Assembly: GCA_018417955.1 (NCBI GenBank)
Contig: JACTVC010000026.1
Coordinates: forward strand, 744,001-808,000
Direction: 5' to 3'
Length of the DNA: 64,000 nt
Source of the DNA: Laccaria trichodermophora
Lineage: Eukaryota; Basidiomycota; Agaricomycetes; Agaricales; Hydnangiaceae
Positions within the stretch are counted from its first letter, which is position 1. Each line of letters begins with the position of its first letter. The notes under the pieces are model-generated. The model saw only the letters and a program-made list of their open reading frames with translations, was not told where the DNA came from and ran no database searches. Positions 54,081-64,000 of the stretch are shown in pieces. The position numbers and the translations under genes were made by a program.

Positions 54081-55163
54081 ATGACCACCATCCTACGTGG
54101 CCTCGTCTGGCTGCGCGACTCAATTGCCAACCAAGCTGAGCGACTCTTCCTCAAAGTCCTCGCAGCGGGCCCGGTGCCCAGACATGTCGCTTTCGTTATG
54201 GATGGAAACCGCAGATACGCTAGAAGACAGCAGAAGCAGGTACAAGAGGGGCATGCGGACGGATATGTTGCTTTACGGCGGGTGAGTTTTCCCTGCTTTT
54301 TTTACGGAGGAATCCTGACTAACGAGAAGAGAACAGATGTTGGAGGTTTGTCTGCGTTTGAATGTCAAGTGTGTCAGCGCGTACGCGTTTTCAATTGAGA
54401 ACTTCAAACGCTCCGAAGATGAAGTGGAGGCGTTGATGAAGCTAGCGGAAGAAAAGCTGCTGGAGCTTTGTGAACATGGGTGCGTTCCTCATCCTGCCTT
54501 CCTTCATTTTGGCGTCTCACAGGCTTTCGGCCACCTAACAGGGACATTCTTGATGAATATGGTGTCAGACTCAATGTTTTGGGTAGAACGAGTCTCCTGC
54601 CAGAGAAAGTCCAACTTGCAGTTCAAAAGGCGGAATCTATGACTCGACACAATACACGGTGTGTCTCACTCCCGATCCGCTCCATAAACTCTGAACCGCA
54701 ATAAACAGCGCTATCCTCAATCTCTGCATGCCGTATACATCACGCGACGAAATAACAACCGCCGTTGAATCATGTGTCCGAAACGCTGACCCCCCAAACC
54801 CGTGCGTTCATTTCTCTTTCACCCCCACTGTTTCTCCCTTCTCATCGCGTATTTAACTCACTCAGGCAAATCACCGAAAAGGACATCGACGCTCAACTAA
54901 TGACATCATTAGGCTGCAGTCCCCCACTCGACATCCTCGTCCGAACGAGCGGGGTGAAACGGCTGAGTGATTTCTTATTGTGGCAGGTACGCTCGACTTT
55001 TTCCTCAATTGATTAGAATAACTGACGATAGTGTCGTTAGTGTTGTGAAGATACTCAAATCCAGATCTCTTCAACTTTCTGGCCGGACTTTGGCCTCTTT
55101 GATTTTGTACCTATAATTCTCGACTTCCAGCGAAAAGCGTGGGGAAGGCGGATATCTCTGTAG
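54081..55163 (+). CDS. RER2: Dehydrodolichyl diphosphate synthase (cis-prenyltransferase)
   Basis: Six exons: 54081-54281, 54337-54479, 54542-54658, 54709-54801, 54866-54986, 55041-55163; 265 aa (yeast Rer2 is 286). It elongates farnesyl diphosphate with cis isoprene units to make the dolichol carrier needed for N-glycosylation, O-mannosylation and GPI anchors, at the ER membrane or lipid droplets. Motifs of the family in order: [13 protein letters not shown] (catalytic Asp about 41), [44 protein letters not shown] (about 209-221, with SDFLLWQ), and [11 protein letters not shown]. The catalytic motifs place it with the Rer2/Srt1/DHDDS subunit and not the Nus1 accessory subunit. Only the two codons spelling VK in [11 protein letters not shown] depart from the common RTSGE.RLSDF; that is a usual fungal variant in this position. 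Confidence 0.85.
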
Positions 55164-55459
55164 CTTGTTGTCGAAATGAGGTAAGTGGGACGAATGGTAA
55201 CGGATCATTGTAGTTTCATAGACAAATTCCAGGTGGTTTGCTTGGTTTTCTGAGTGGAAATGCTGCTCTTTGTGGAAGTGCTGTGCAAGCGAGGATGGCG
55301 GTACGACTATATGGCGCCCAGAGACCATTCACAACCAAAGCTGGATCAGGCCTTGGGCTTCACCGGATGTATTATGTACTCCCTTTACATGATTCTAGCA
55401 ACGGCTACGCAGCTAGCAACATTGGATGGGGTTGTGATGTGGTATATTATCGTGCAGAT
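55164..55459. other. RER2 3' flank and unassigned sequence
   Basis: Frames 55071-55328 (minus), 55238-55630 and 55254-55472 (plus) overlap one another and have no motif. No gene called. Confidence 0.3.
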
Positions 55460-56521
55460 GTTCAATGTATGACAGCTGAGGGTCCGTATGGGGTAACTGC
55501 GAGGTGTTCCAGAATCCGGATAACCATGAGCGAACACAGTCATCCTCAATTCCCACCAACAAGTCTCCGCAGGGTGATAGTGCTTCTTTCTACAGTCGTG
55601 TGGAGGGGGGAGCTTGACATGCAAGCATAGCTAAGATACCGGGGATGATGGTGCTCGCAGTAATCATGATAACTTTATGGGCCTTGACCGGTTGACAAGC
55701 TGAAACGCCATTGGAAGACGAAATGTTCATGTTACTGATGTCTCATGGTCAACATGTGCGTGATGGTCGATCGAACCATGCCAGAATTCATTCTTGTTCC
55801 ATTCCCACTCTTGGGTCAGGCCTAGTGCCGGTTGTACGTCTTCATGATCGTGATGAGTGTTCAATCCTGGCGCGTGAACCTCCACCCAGAAACCTATATA
55901 TCATTGAGTCAAGAATTTCATTGAAAAAGGCATCTGAACTCACGAACAGTCCCTCAAAACGACAACCACCAAGTCAATCAGAAGACATCTGGGCTCACAT
56001 AAACCCTCCGAACGTTTCTCCCCTTCGGACGGCGTATATCCTCAATCTTAGAGTTCTTCCTGTCTTCGGTGGCAAACTTCTATCGTTGTAACTTTTCGTC
56101 AGACAATATGGAAACACAATCGAAATAAGGATACAGCAAAGGCTAGAAAAGAACCCACCAGACATTACACCACTTTTCGGGCACAACCAACAAGATGCCG
56201 CGCTCATAGCTGCGTTTCGTGACCGAGAAGGTAGAGCGTTCGCGACCCCTTCAACTATGCACGTGTTGACGACCACTGTTTGAGTTCTCCGAAATGGGTT
56301 GGGGACAATGCATAATGCCTGGCATAAAGCCAGCCCTTCCTAGCATGAGCATGAACCATTGCCTGGGTCCTGTGGGGGCGAATGGCGCTCTCACTAGAAA
56401 ATGACCAAACACGACAGGAAGGCATCATCGTACACCACCCGCAAATCGTCGTCGAAATTGAAGCTGAGGGACTATAGCCATGGAGGCGTTAAAACCTACG
56501 ACGAAGTAGCGTATCACCCCC
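55460..56521. repeat. Mosaic duplication block 1, leading part
   Basis: Direct, diverged copy of 60030-61395. Matching landmarks: aatgtatgacagctgag, ccagaatccggataaccatg, actgatgtctcatggtcaac, gaacctccacccagaaacc, agacatctgggctcacataa, caacaagatgccgcgctcat and gtgttgacgacc. The last 190 bases (56335-56521) also resemble the 3' part of the coiled-coil gene at 59560-59720 (agcatgaaccatt.cctgggtcc, attgtcgtcgaaattgaagct) in decayed form. No intact gene within. Confidence 0.75.
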
Positions 56522-57170
56522 CAGATCAAGCCCAACAATTGCTGAACTCCTGCAAGCTCGTTTCGCTGGCTTTCGCACCTCCATTTCGCAATGGTGGTCC
56601 AACAAGTATTCTTCAAGCCCACATGGACCTTCTCTGGTGGACATTGCCGATCCTTCGTCGAGCAACTTCCGCCTTCCAGCTATACTTATGACGACAATTT
56701 CGCGGACAGTGGGCGCAGGTACCCAGGCTGATCACGTCACGAGGAAGCCCTGAACAGGGCAGCCATTGACGACGATGGGAGGCTCACAGTTGAGCGGCGC
56801 TCTTCCAGCTGGGGCCAGGGCGACCATTCCGTCGAGTATGCAGAGGTCGTCAACGTTACTTCTGTTGATCAGGATTTGAACGAGCATGAGATGAACGTTG
56901 GGGCTGGAGGAATTCTGCAAGAGTGGCCCTTTGTGCCAAGGGCCTCGTCGAGTACGGCTGGAGACTCCTCTGAGGCTTTTTGCGTCGACTTCGACTGTTC
57001 CTTCTGCGGATCCTGCTGATGAGCAAGGGGTCGAGGCTATATGTGGCCCACCCTGTTTTCATGAGAATTCTTTCGACTATTGGAAGCGGGTTCGAGAAAG
57101 AAAAGGAAGACGACGATTGGGGGGTCGTCGATGGCGGACTGGGAGCAACCTTGACGAAGGTGACGAGCAG
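56522..57170 (+). pseudogene. Copy of kinase last exon, block 1
   Basis: Similar to 50584-51245 of the CaMKK-like gene: agatcaagcccaac, tccatttcgcaatgg, caacaagtattcttcaagcc, then GGAILQEWPFVPRASSSTAG, DEQGVEAICGPPCF pieces in shifting frames. It has lost the kinase domain and has frameshifts and stops. Lacks the kinase 3' end. Confidence 0.7.
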
Positions 57171-57800
57171 ACAGTGGGCTACACAGCATCCAAACAGGGT
57201 CCAGTGTGTTGGAGGTGAGAATGGTGGAACGGAGTCAGTGTTTTCCGTCTACTCTTTCTATTTTGGATTTCGTAGTCTTGTGTTCTTGCGGTTCTGGGTT
57301 GAGAAATCCTGTTGGAGAATACATGTACTCGAGTACGTTCTTGACCTCTCTTCGTTTCGAAAATGTGGGCACCAGCCTCGGCATACTGTACACAGCTGGC
57401 TGCAGGAGGAAACGCCTCTCCCTGGACGGAACGGACGGCCAACATACGAGGTCGATCGCTGTCCATGTACGATCCGTTCGTTTTTTGGCTTTTCCAGAGT
57501 GATACAGATGAAGAAAGAGTAAGGGGAAGGGGAAGGTACGCAGTTGACGACTCGACGAAGGTGAAGCACGCCGAAGCCACTCGGATGCCAGGAATGTGCA
57601 GCAATGCAAGGGTTTACCAGTGAAATTCGACATTGACGCCCAACCGCGCCGTTTGATTAATTTCTTGTCTCCATAGCCATCATGTCGGAATTCAAAGGAC
57701 CAGCTTGTTAAGCTCCCTGGAGCGACGGAGGATAAAAGACACAGCGAAACCCACTTAAGACACTGGGGCTCGCGCAGCTTCAATACCTGATGGGCAGGCC
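57171..57800. other. Unassigned sequence after block 1
   Basis: About 630 bases where four long frames overlap on both strands (for example 57235-57783 minus and 56980-57522 plus). Overlap of many frames with no motif suggests GC-biased non-coding or decayed sequence. Confidence 0.3.
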
Positions 57801-58328
57801 TTGAAACGAGTGTCCGACGCTAGTTTCGGCGAGTTCCAGGATGCGAAGTGGGTTGTTGCGTATTATGCAGATCAGGATGGTATTGCAGCTGGTGTCGCTA
57901 TCGACGTTAGCAGGGGGAAGGTCGCATTATGGAGTCCCGATATCGAATGTCCATTAGAGCCATCATTGTCGTTCTTGGCCCAAAGCACGCCATCCGAGGT
58001 GGATTCGCTGGAAGTTAGCCAGCGTAAGCTGTTGAAAGCCATCCTAATCCAGCTCGGAATACAGATTCCTGGAAGAGGGGGGAAAAGCATGCTAGTCCCC
58101 TTCCTCGATCGCACCTCCTCTCTAACAAGTCAGCATATTGGACCTCGTGTACAAAGTAACTCGTGGCCTGGTCCTCCGTACTCCACGAGTCTCCGATGTA
58201 CCTTCATGCATCGCTCTCTGTTCGAATCCCCAAATTTCGTGTACGAACCCGTAAAGGCAAGTGATAACCTGCGCATCATCAAAGGATTGGAAGAACACAA
58301 GAAAAGGATTCATAGCTTCCGCAAATAA
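57801..58328 (+). CDS. Hypothetical protein, possibly a remnant
   Basis: Frame of 175 codons from GTG/TTG-like context; first Met-like start uncertain. The first 110 codons look coding (FGEFQDAKWVVAYYADQDGI, AAGVAIDVSRGKVALWSPD, EVSQRKLLKAILIQLG), the rest less so. A change of frame may occur near 58120. No family is recognised. It may be the 5' part of the same disrupted locus as the coiled-coil gene that follows. Confidence 0.3.
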   Translation: MKRVSDASFGEFQDAKWVVAYYADQDGIAAGVAIDVSRGKVALWSPDIECPLEPSLSFLAQSTPSEVDSLEVSQRKLLKAILIQLGIQIPGRGGKSMLVPFLDRTSSLTSQHIGPRVQSNSWPGPPYSTSLRCTFMHRSLFESPNFVYEPVKASDNLRIIKGLEEHKKRIHSFRK

Positions 58329-58651
58329 AGGCGAACATGCTGTCCCAGTTGGTGTTCGTCACGCCGACAGACCCCACAGCGCCCCTCCTAGACGAGAACA
58401 ACAAGCCACTTCAATGTCTTGTCATAATTATGGGTGGAGCGACGGGTTGCTTATCAACAATGGGCTGAAGTACGTGGATCTCGGAATTATGATGAAGTTG
58501 AAGGAGGCGAGGGAAGGGGTATGGGGCTGAGGTGTTGACTGAGGTAGCGAATATGGCGTTTGGGGAGTATGGTGCGGAGATTGTGGCGTTGGAGGTTACA
58601 CCGGTGGACCGTTTGATTCGTTGATGAGGAGTAGCATCGGAGAGTGGTTTG

Positions 58652-59835
58652 GTGATGGACCGCTCGGCGACGATCTCGACGGCATCGTTGGAGACTTTGG
58701 ATAGACTCGACGCGTTGCAGAGGGCGAATGTGGATTTGAACCAACTTTGAACAGGAAGTGTGTAGAAGCTGAACGGACGTTGCAGCATAAACTTTCGGAG
58801 CATGCGCTTCAGCTTGAGGAGACACAGAGTCGGCTTGAGGAGGTTAGGAGTGAGTTGGCGCATACGAAGAGGGAGAAGGCCCGGGAGTTGAGGTCAAAGA
58901 ATTATGTTTTTTTTTCCTTCTTTTTTTTGAGGGGGGTACATAATTCATTGGTGGCTGATGGGGTTTATTGCAGAGCTTGAACACGACGCAGATGAGTAGC
59001 ATTGAACAAGAGATATCAAGGCTGGAACAAGAGATATTAAGGCTTAACAAGCTACTAGATCGTACTCGCTCGACGTACACCAGTTTACACAAACAGTACC
59101 AAGACCAATGCAGTACGTCCCTCTCCCCCTCCCTTGTTTCCCCCTCTCTTCCTTACTCACCCTCCCCTTCCCTGATAGCCACATCCGAGAAATACAGAGA
59201 CGAACTCTGTCAACGCGAAGAACAAATACGCACCCTGCGCGAATCCGCCGCCTTGCAAGAAGTCGAAGCGCTCAAAAACGTGAAAGAGCACGAGAACTAC
59301 GAAGCGAGGATCTTACAGCTCGAAGCTGATTTATCGATCGCGCAACAGGCGTATGAGCAGTTGAATGAGCAGAAGCATGAGAATATGTTGTTGAAGGAGA
59401 CGATTGATAGGATGAGGCTTGATATGGATGAGATGCGGAATGCGACTGTAACAGGCATCGACGTCACCATCCACTGTCGTATTTCCCCCCCTTCCAACCA
59501 CCAACCGCGATAAGCTACGTTCATTTACATAACAATTGAATTTTACGCTGCCGAGCATGAACGTGAACCACTTCCTTGGTCCCATGGGGGTGAACGGTGC
59601 CCTCACCGAAGAAGGCCGAGCACAACTAGAAGACATCATCACACACCACCAGTGGATTGTCGTCGAAATTGAAGCTAAGGCAGCCATAGCTCTGGAGGCA
59701 TTGAAGACTCTGACGAAGCAGCGAAACGAGGCACACGCATGCTTGGCCTCCTTGAGCACCACTGTGGACAAAGGCTCGCTGCCCCGTGTTATTAAACGTG
59801 AAGGGACTCCTTTGAAGATATCGATGAACGAATGA
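58652..59835 (+). pseudogene. Coiled-coil protein gene, frameshifted near its start
   Basis: Starts MDRSATISTASLETLDRLDA LQRANVDLNQ, then the frame breaks at about 58744 (a TGA follows) and coding resumes in another frame with EAERTLQHKLSEHALQLEET. After an intron (58907-58974) it continues SLNTTQMSSIEQEISRLEQE, then a second intron at 59112-59179 restores KQYQDQCTTSEKYRDEL, then a long heptad region ending RMRLDMDEMR. A last exon (about 59536-59835) encodes GPMGVNGALTEEGRAQLEDI...LKTLTKQRNEAHACLA and a stop. The coiled coil of about 300 residues is typical of a structural or trafficking protein; no specific family was identified. The break near the start may be an intron that I could not place, so a functional gene is possible. 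Confidence 0.45.
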
Positions 59836-60029
59836 TGAATGTAGAAGGCTTGTCTAGGTGGATTGGAGTGCGAGGACCCTGGTAACTATCCTCGGCCTGA
59901 ACCTTCCGAGGATGACAAACGCGAAATCGAGCCAGGCCGACGAGAACTGTGGCGGGTTTCGGAGGAGCATAAAGACGTTGCTACGAGCGGAGGTTGAAGA
60001 GCGTTGTGAAGTGACATAATCATGTAGAT

Positions 60030-61395
60030 ATTGAATGTATGACAGCTGAGGTTTGATAAGGGGTAACTGCGAAGTGTCCCAGAATCCGGATAACCATGAG
60101 CGAATACAGTCATCCTCAATTACCACCAACAGGTCTCCGCAGGGTAGTAGTGTTGGCACAATTTCTACAGTCGTGTGGAAGGGGGAGCTTGACATGCAAG
60201 CATGGCTAAGATACCGGGGATGATGGTGCTCACAGTAATCATGATAACTTTATGGGCCTTGACCGGTTGACCAACTGAAGCGCCATTGGAAGACGAAATG
60301 CCCATGTTACTGATGTCTCATGGTCAACATGTACGTGATGGTCGATTGAACCATGCCAGAATTCATTCTTGTTCCATTGCCACTCTTGGGTCAGGCCTAG
60401 TGCCGGTTGTAAGTCTTCATGATCGTGATGAGTGTTTGATCCTGGCGGGTGAACCTCCACCCAGAAACCTATATTTTATTGAGTCAAGAATTTCATTGCA
60501 ATGAAAAGGCATCTGAGAACCCACGAACAGTCCCACAAAGCGACGACCACCAAGTCAATCAGAAGACATCTGGGCTCACATAAACCCTCCGAACGTTTCT
60601 CCCCTTCGGACGGTGTATATCCTCAATCTTAGAGTTCAACTTCCCGTCTTCAGTGGCAAACTTCTATCGTTGTAACTTTTCGTCAGACAATATGAAAACA
60701 AAGATACAGCAAAGGCTAGAAAAGAACCCACCAGACATTACACCACTTTTCGGGCACAACCAACAAGATGCCGCGCTCATAGCTGCGTTTCGTGACCTAG
60801 TAGGTAGAGCGTTCGCGACCCTTTCAACTATGCACGTGTTGACGACCGCTGTTTGAGTTTTCCAGGATGGTTTGTAATGCCTGGCAGAAAGCCAGCCCTG
60901 GTTGAGAGGCCCTTACAAGACAGAAGATGGGTCAGGATGAACAGTGTGGTGTAGCTAGCGTCTTAATTCCATTGCCTGAGAGTTCTCGGAGTCAACCGCC
61001 TGGAGAAGTCATGAACAAACTGCAAAGACTGAGAAAATGAAATACCAACGTTTACGAGGGGCCTTAACAGAAGCATGTTATCGCACTCGCGATGAGCGAC
61101 GAGGAAGAAAAATGACATCCAAACATTGTCACGGGTGTCACTCAGACCATTTCTTTTCCTTCAACGAACTGCGATCGAAGCTATCGTTTGATACATTTAT
61201 CAATTGGAATCTGCCCTTCCTAGCATGAGCATGAACCATTTTCTGGGTCCTATGCTCTCACTAAAAAATGACCAAACACGACAGGAAGGCATCATCGGAC
61301 ACCACCCGCAAATCGTCGTCAAAATTGAAGCTGAGGGGCTATTTGTAAAGTCCTGGAGGCGTTAAAAACTACGACGAAGCAGCGAATTATCCTTC
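60030..61395. repeat. Mosaic duplication block 2, leading part
   Basis: Direct, diverged copy of 55460-56521 with the same landmarks in the same order. It contains about 310 bases at 60901-61211 absent from block 1 (between agaaagccagccctg and cccttcctagcatgagc), either inserted here or deleted there. A minus-strand frame at 59854-60195 spans its start. No intact gene. Confidence 0.75.
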
Positions 61396-62518
61396 AGATC
61401 AAGCCCAACGATTGCTGAACTCCCGCGAGCTTGTTTCGCACCTCCATTTCGCATTGGCGGTCCAACAAGTATTCTTCGAGCACCACATGGACCTTCTTGG
61501 TGGGCACTGCTCATTCTTCGTCGAGCAACTTCCGCCTTCCAGCTCTTATGACGACGATTTCGCAGACAGTGGGCGCAGGTACCCAGGCTGATCACGTCAC
61601 GAGGAAGCCCTACGATGTTATCGAACAGGGCAGCCATTGACGATCATGGGGGGCTCACAGTTGCGCGGCGCGCTTCCAGCCGGGTTCAGGGCGACCATTC
61701 CGTCGAGGTGACTTGCCGAGATTGTCAACGTCCTTCTGTTGATCGGGACTTGAACGATCATGAGATGAACGTTGGGGCTGGATGAATTTTGCAAGAACGG
61801 CCCTTTGTGCCAAGGGCCTCGTCGAGGACGGCTGGAGACTTTTCTGAGGCTGTTGCGTCGACTTCGGCTGTTCCTCCTGTGGATCCTGCTGATGAGCAAG
61901 GTGTTGAGGCTATATGTGGCCCGCCCTGTTTTAATGAGGATACTTCGACTATTGGAAGTGTCTTCGACAAAGAGGAAGTTGATTGGGGGTCGATGGCGGA
62001 CCTTGACGAAGGTGACGACGATCTTGGCGGTGGTGAGGACGACGAAGACAGTCAAGATAACGTTGTAACATTTTCACTAAGAAAGCACAGCCCTAACTTT
62101 GACGACAAACATTAAACCTCTCCTGTTATGTTCTCTCTAATTATCTATCTGCCTTCTGGAGGGCATCAACCCATTTCACGGACTTTGGACTTGTTGCATT
62201 AGGTTTCTTCTCAACACAATACACATCCAGTGCATTCGATACCATCCATCCCATCCCATTCCTTACACACACCCTCATTTCATTTTCGTTCCTCACTCAA
62301 ACCACCACTCCATCCGGTATATATTCTCTCCACTCCCTCGTTAGACGACACACGCTCGCGTCCATCCTTTCTTTATCTCACTTTCACGTCGAATTCGGAC
62401 AGAGCCTCCTTGTTAGAGCAAAGTATATAGTGTAGTTGTAGTAAGATTGGTAACATATTCCGATACTTAGATATGTGTCTGCCCTGTATACTTAGTAGAC
62501 AAGCATTGAAAAAGCATT
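61396..62518 (+). pseudogene. Copy of kinase last exon and 3' untranslated region, block 2
   Basis: Similar to 50584-51780. The last 108 codons before the stop remain open (about 61789-62115), including PRASSRTAGDFSEA, DEQGVEAICGPPCFNEDTST and DSQDNVVTFSLRKHSPNFDD, corresponding to the kinase C-terminus; upstream of that the frame is broken. The 3' untranslated region is also copied (ctctaattatctatctgcc, cacacgctcgcgtccatc, gtatacttagtagacaagca). No kinase domain. Confidence 0.75.
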
Positions 62519-63024
62519 CCTCCCGAGGGAAGCTTGTGAATTGCTGAGCGCGGGAATAAATCCTTGACATCCTCCAACCCCTCACTGACTTAGATGATGG
62601 TTGAACGTTGAACGTTCAAACTTGAACCTCAGCATACCAACATGCTGTTCAGCGCTTTACATCACCGCGCCTATCATCCCCATCCTCTCAAAAGGACACG
62701 AATTTGATAGTCTGTTTACGGGAGACTACCTGACTTTTCAATAAGCCCCGATTTATGGAGAATACGACTCGGTGAGTATCAGTGCAACTTGACTTGACTG
62801 GCCAATGACTGGCTCTAACGCTTCGCCAGCTCATCAGCTCATCTTCTCCACGGGTCCCAATTAACAACGATATCCGGGGGAAGGCTCAGCAACTCTGCAG
62901 GAGATCACAACATGAATAGCCCTGTCCTCAACATATGTAGGTCTCCGTCCCGACTTGGACTCAAGTTTTGTAATGTCGAACGCTCAATACCAATTACTCA
63001 CCAAATACTTGCCTTTGCATAGAT
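62519..63024. other. Intergenic upstream of the terminal gene
   Basis: About 500 bases. No feature beyond a cgttgaacgttgaacgttcaaacttgaac direct/inverted word cluster at about 62600-62630. Confidence 0.3.
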
Positions 63025-64000
63025 ATGGGAACGCAGACGAACACAGGCAACGAATTGATTGGGAGGAGGCCCTCCACTGGCAGTGGCAACCCAAACCCGT
63101 TTGCACATCCATCGGCGCCCTCAACTCACGAAGAGATTGGAATAGGGCTTCGTTCTGAACTCCGCCAGGACAATGCGCTAGGTGACAATTCCGACCGAAT
63201 TCCCACTCACAGAACGCAGGTAACCCCAGGCAATGAATCGGTTTGGGAGTCCCTGTCGTCGTACTTTGGCTTACTACGGACTGGCAGCCAAAACGCCGTG
63301 GCACCGTTTGCCGATTCAAGATTGGGTCCTAGTCCAGCCTCTTCCCCTGATTTAGGTGGGTGCGAATGCTAGTATCGAACGGCAGTTCCATCTCATCGAG
63401 GATTTTTCACTCAAGATAACATTGGCCATACTTCGACTGAAGAAAACGGCGAATCTCCAATCGCTAGATACCAGCGCCATTTACTACTCGAAAGGCATGG
63501 TTCTCCGCTCTGGGCACCCCAGCCCCTTCGTCGGCTCCCTCCCTCTTATCGGCGGGCGGGTGTTAGTGTTGGTGATGTTGGCATTATCACGTCTCAAGGG
63601 AGCTTCGATTACCTCTTCAATGTTTGCCTGTTGCACGGCCACCCTCGTAATCCGGAAGTCTTGCCAATCGGCTTTTCGCCCATTAATCTCTTGCCCAGCG
63701 ATATCTCGGAGTTGCGGGAACATGATTTGGGAGCCTGCTTTATCACTTCCTCTATCGAAAAGTTGAGGTACGTTTATATGAGTAATGCATCTCGGCATTT
63801 GGTGCTAATCTGGTTTTATAGAGGTTTGACCTTCAAGTGTAATGAATCGGAAGGGTCTATTTTGGTGATGCCCAACGGGGCCTATCATGAGGATTTGCTC
63901 AGCTTGGATAAATTCCTAAGCATCAAGTCAAAGGATATTGAGGAATGGTACAGGTTCGCCATTGGCACCTGTGGTAGGCGCATCGAAAATGGGCAACTCC
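63025..64000 (+). CDS. Agaricomycete-specific uncharacterised protein, 5' part (runs off the window)
   Basis: Exons 63025-63359, 63468-63767 and 63822 to beyond 64000. Exon 1 is a disordered Ser/Pro-rich leader (MGTQTNTGNELIGRRPSTGS). Exons 2-3 encode YQRHLLLERHGSPLWAPQP, GVSVGDVGIITSQGSFDYLF, NVCLLHGHPRNPEVLPIGF, LREHDLGACFITSSIEKLRG and LTFKCNESEGSILVMPNGAY. The order 'llp.GhG.PLW.Pep...GVSiGDVG.it..G.FdflFNi' marks a large family of unknown function that is abundant in mushroom genomes. The 108-bp first intron uses GG/GTGCGA so that the phase closes. The C-terminus is not in the window. No signal peptide. Confidence 0.7.

Noticed and set aside
55711..56091. 126-codon plus-strand frame in block 1
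   Set aside because: The equivalent frame in block 2 (60286-60504) stops early and neither has a motif; the block is decayed sequence.
57235..57783. 182-codon minus-strand frame
   Set aside because: Competes with three other overlapping frames on both strands and has no recognisable feature.

Overview
This 64 kb window is nuclear DNA of a mushroom-forming basidiomycete (Agaricomycetes, probably Agaricales). The evidence is dense short GT-AG introns of about 50-60 bp, many small exons, agaricomycete-style F-box proteins with an N-terminal coiled coil, a fungal MULE transposase with a C-terminal SWIM zinc finger, and orthologues of yeast SIS1, GWT1, PPS1, GAL1, ARO8 and RER2. No rRNA, prokaryotic operon or CRISPR array was seen. 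All exon models were made by hand from splice consensus, reading-frame continuity and remembered family motifs. No search was run.

Layout. 0-2.5 kb: a SIS1-type J-protein and one unplaced ORF. 3-8 kb: two paralogous small serine/alanine-rich proteins that look secreted and GPI-anchored, separated by an apparently complete MULE DNA transposon (five-exon transposase of about 883 aa, candidate terminal inverted repeats and a short target-site duplication). 10-18.4 kb: an intact DUF2415 WD-repeat-like gene, a MITE-like element, a DUF4430-like gene, a broken 5' piece of GWT1, and a 5'-truncated second copy of the DUF2415 gene that is still open. 18.8-26 kb: two F-box genes facing each other, a six-exon DUF202/VTC1-like membrane protein gene, and a decayed third F-box copy. 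26-35 kb: gene-poor and repeat-rich, with a small cysteine-rich secreted protein, degenerate tandem repeats, a 394-bp near-perfect hairpin, a tandem array of intron-containing tRNA-like units, and one good tRNA-Gln(CUG) gene. 35-55 kb: the main housekeeping block, with a very large PPS1 phosphatase, galactokinase, an aromatic/2-aminoadipate aminotransferase, a 50-aa CxxC protein, a CaMKK/Ssp1-like kinase and cis-prenyltransferase RER2. 55-62.5 kb: two diverged copies of a mosaic block carrying 3' pieces of the kinase and of a coiled-coil gene. 63-64 kb: the start of an agaricomycete-specific gene that runs off the window.

Themes. Local duplication shapes the region: GPI pair, DUF2415 pair, F-box trio, tRNA-like array and kinase 3' blocks. 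Exon structures are unusual: three introns appear to be GC-AG (transposase, GAL1, ARO8), and very small exons of 8, 10 and 16 nt are needed to rebuild conserved motifs. The genes do not form one pathway. Galactokinase (sugar catabolism), ARO8 (amino acids), RER2 and GWT1 (dolichol and GPI biosynthesis) and the small GPI proteins are typical fungal metabolic and cell-wall functions that happen to be neighbours.
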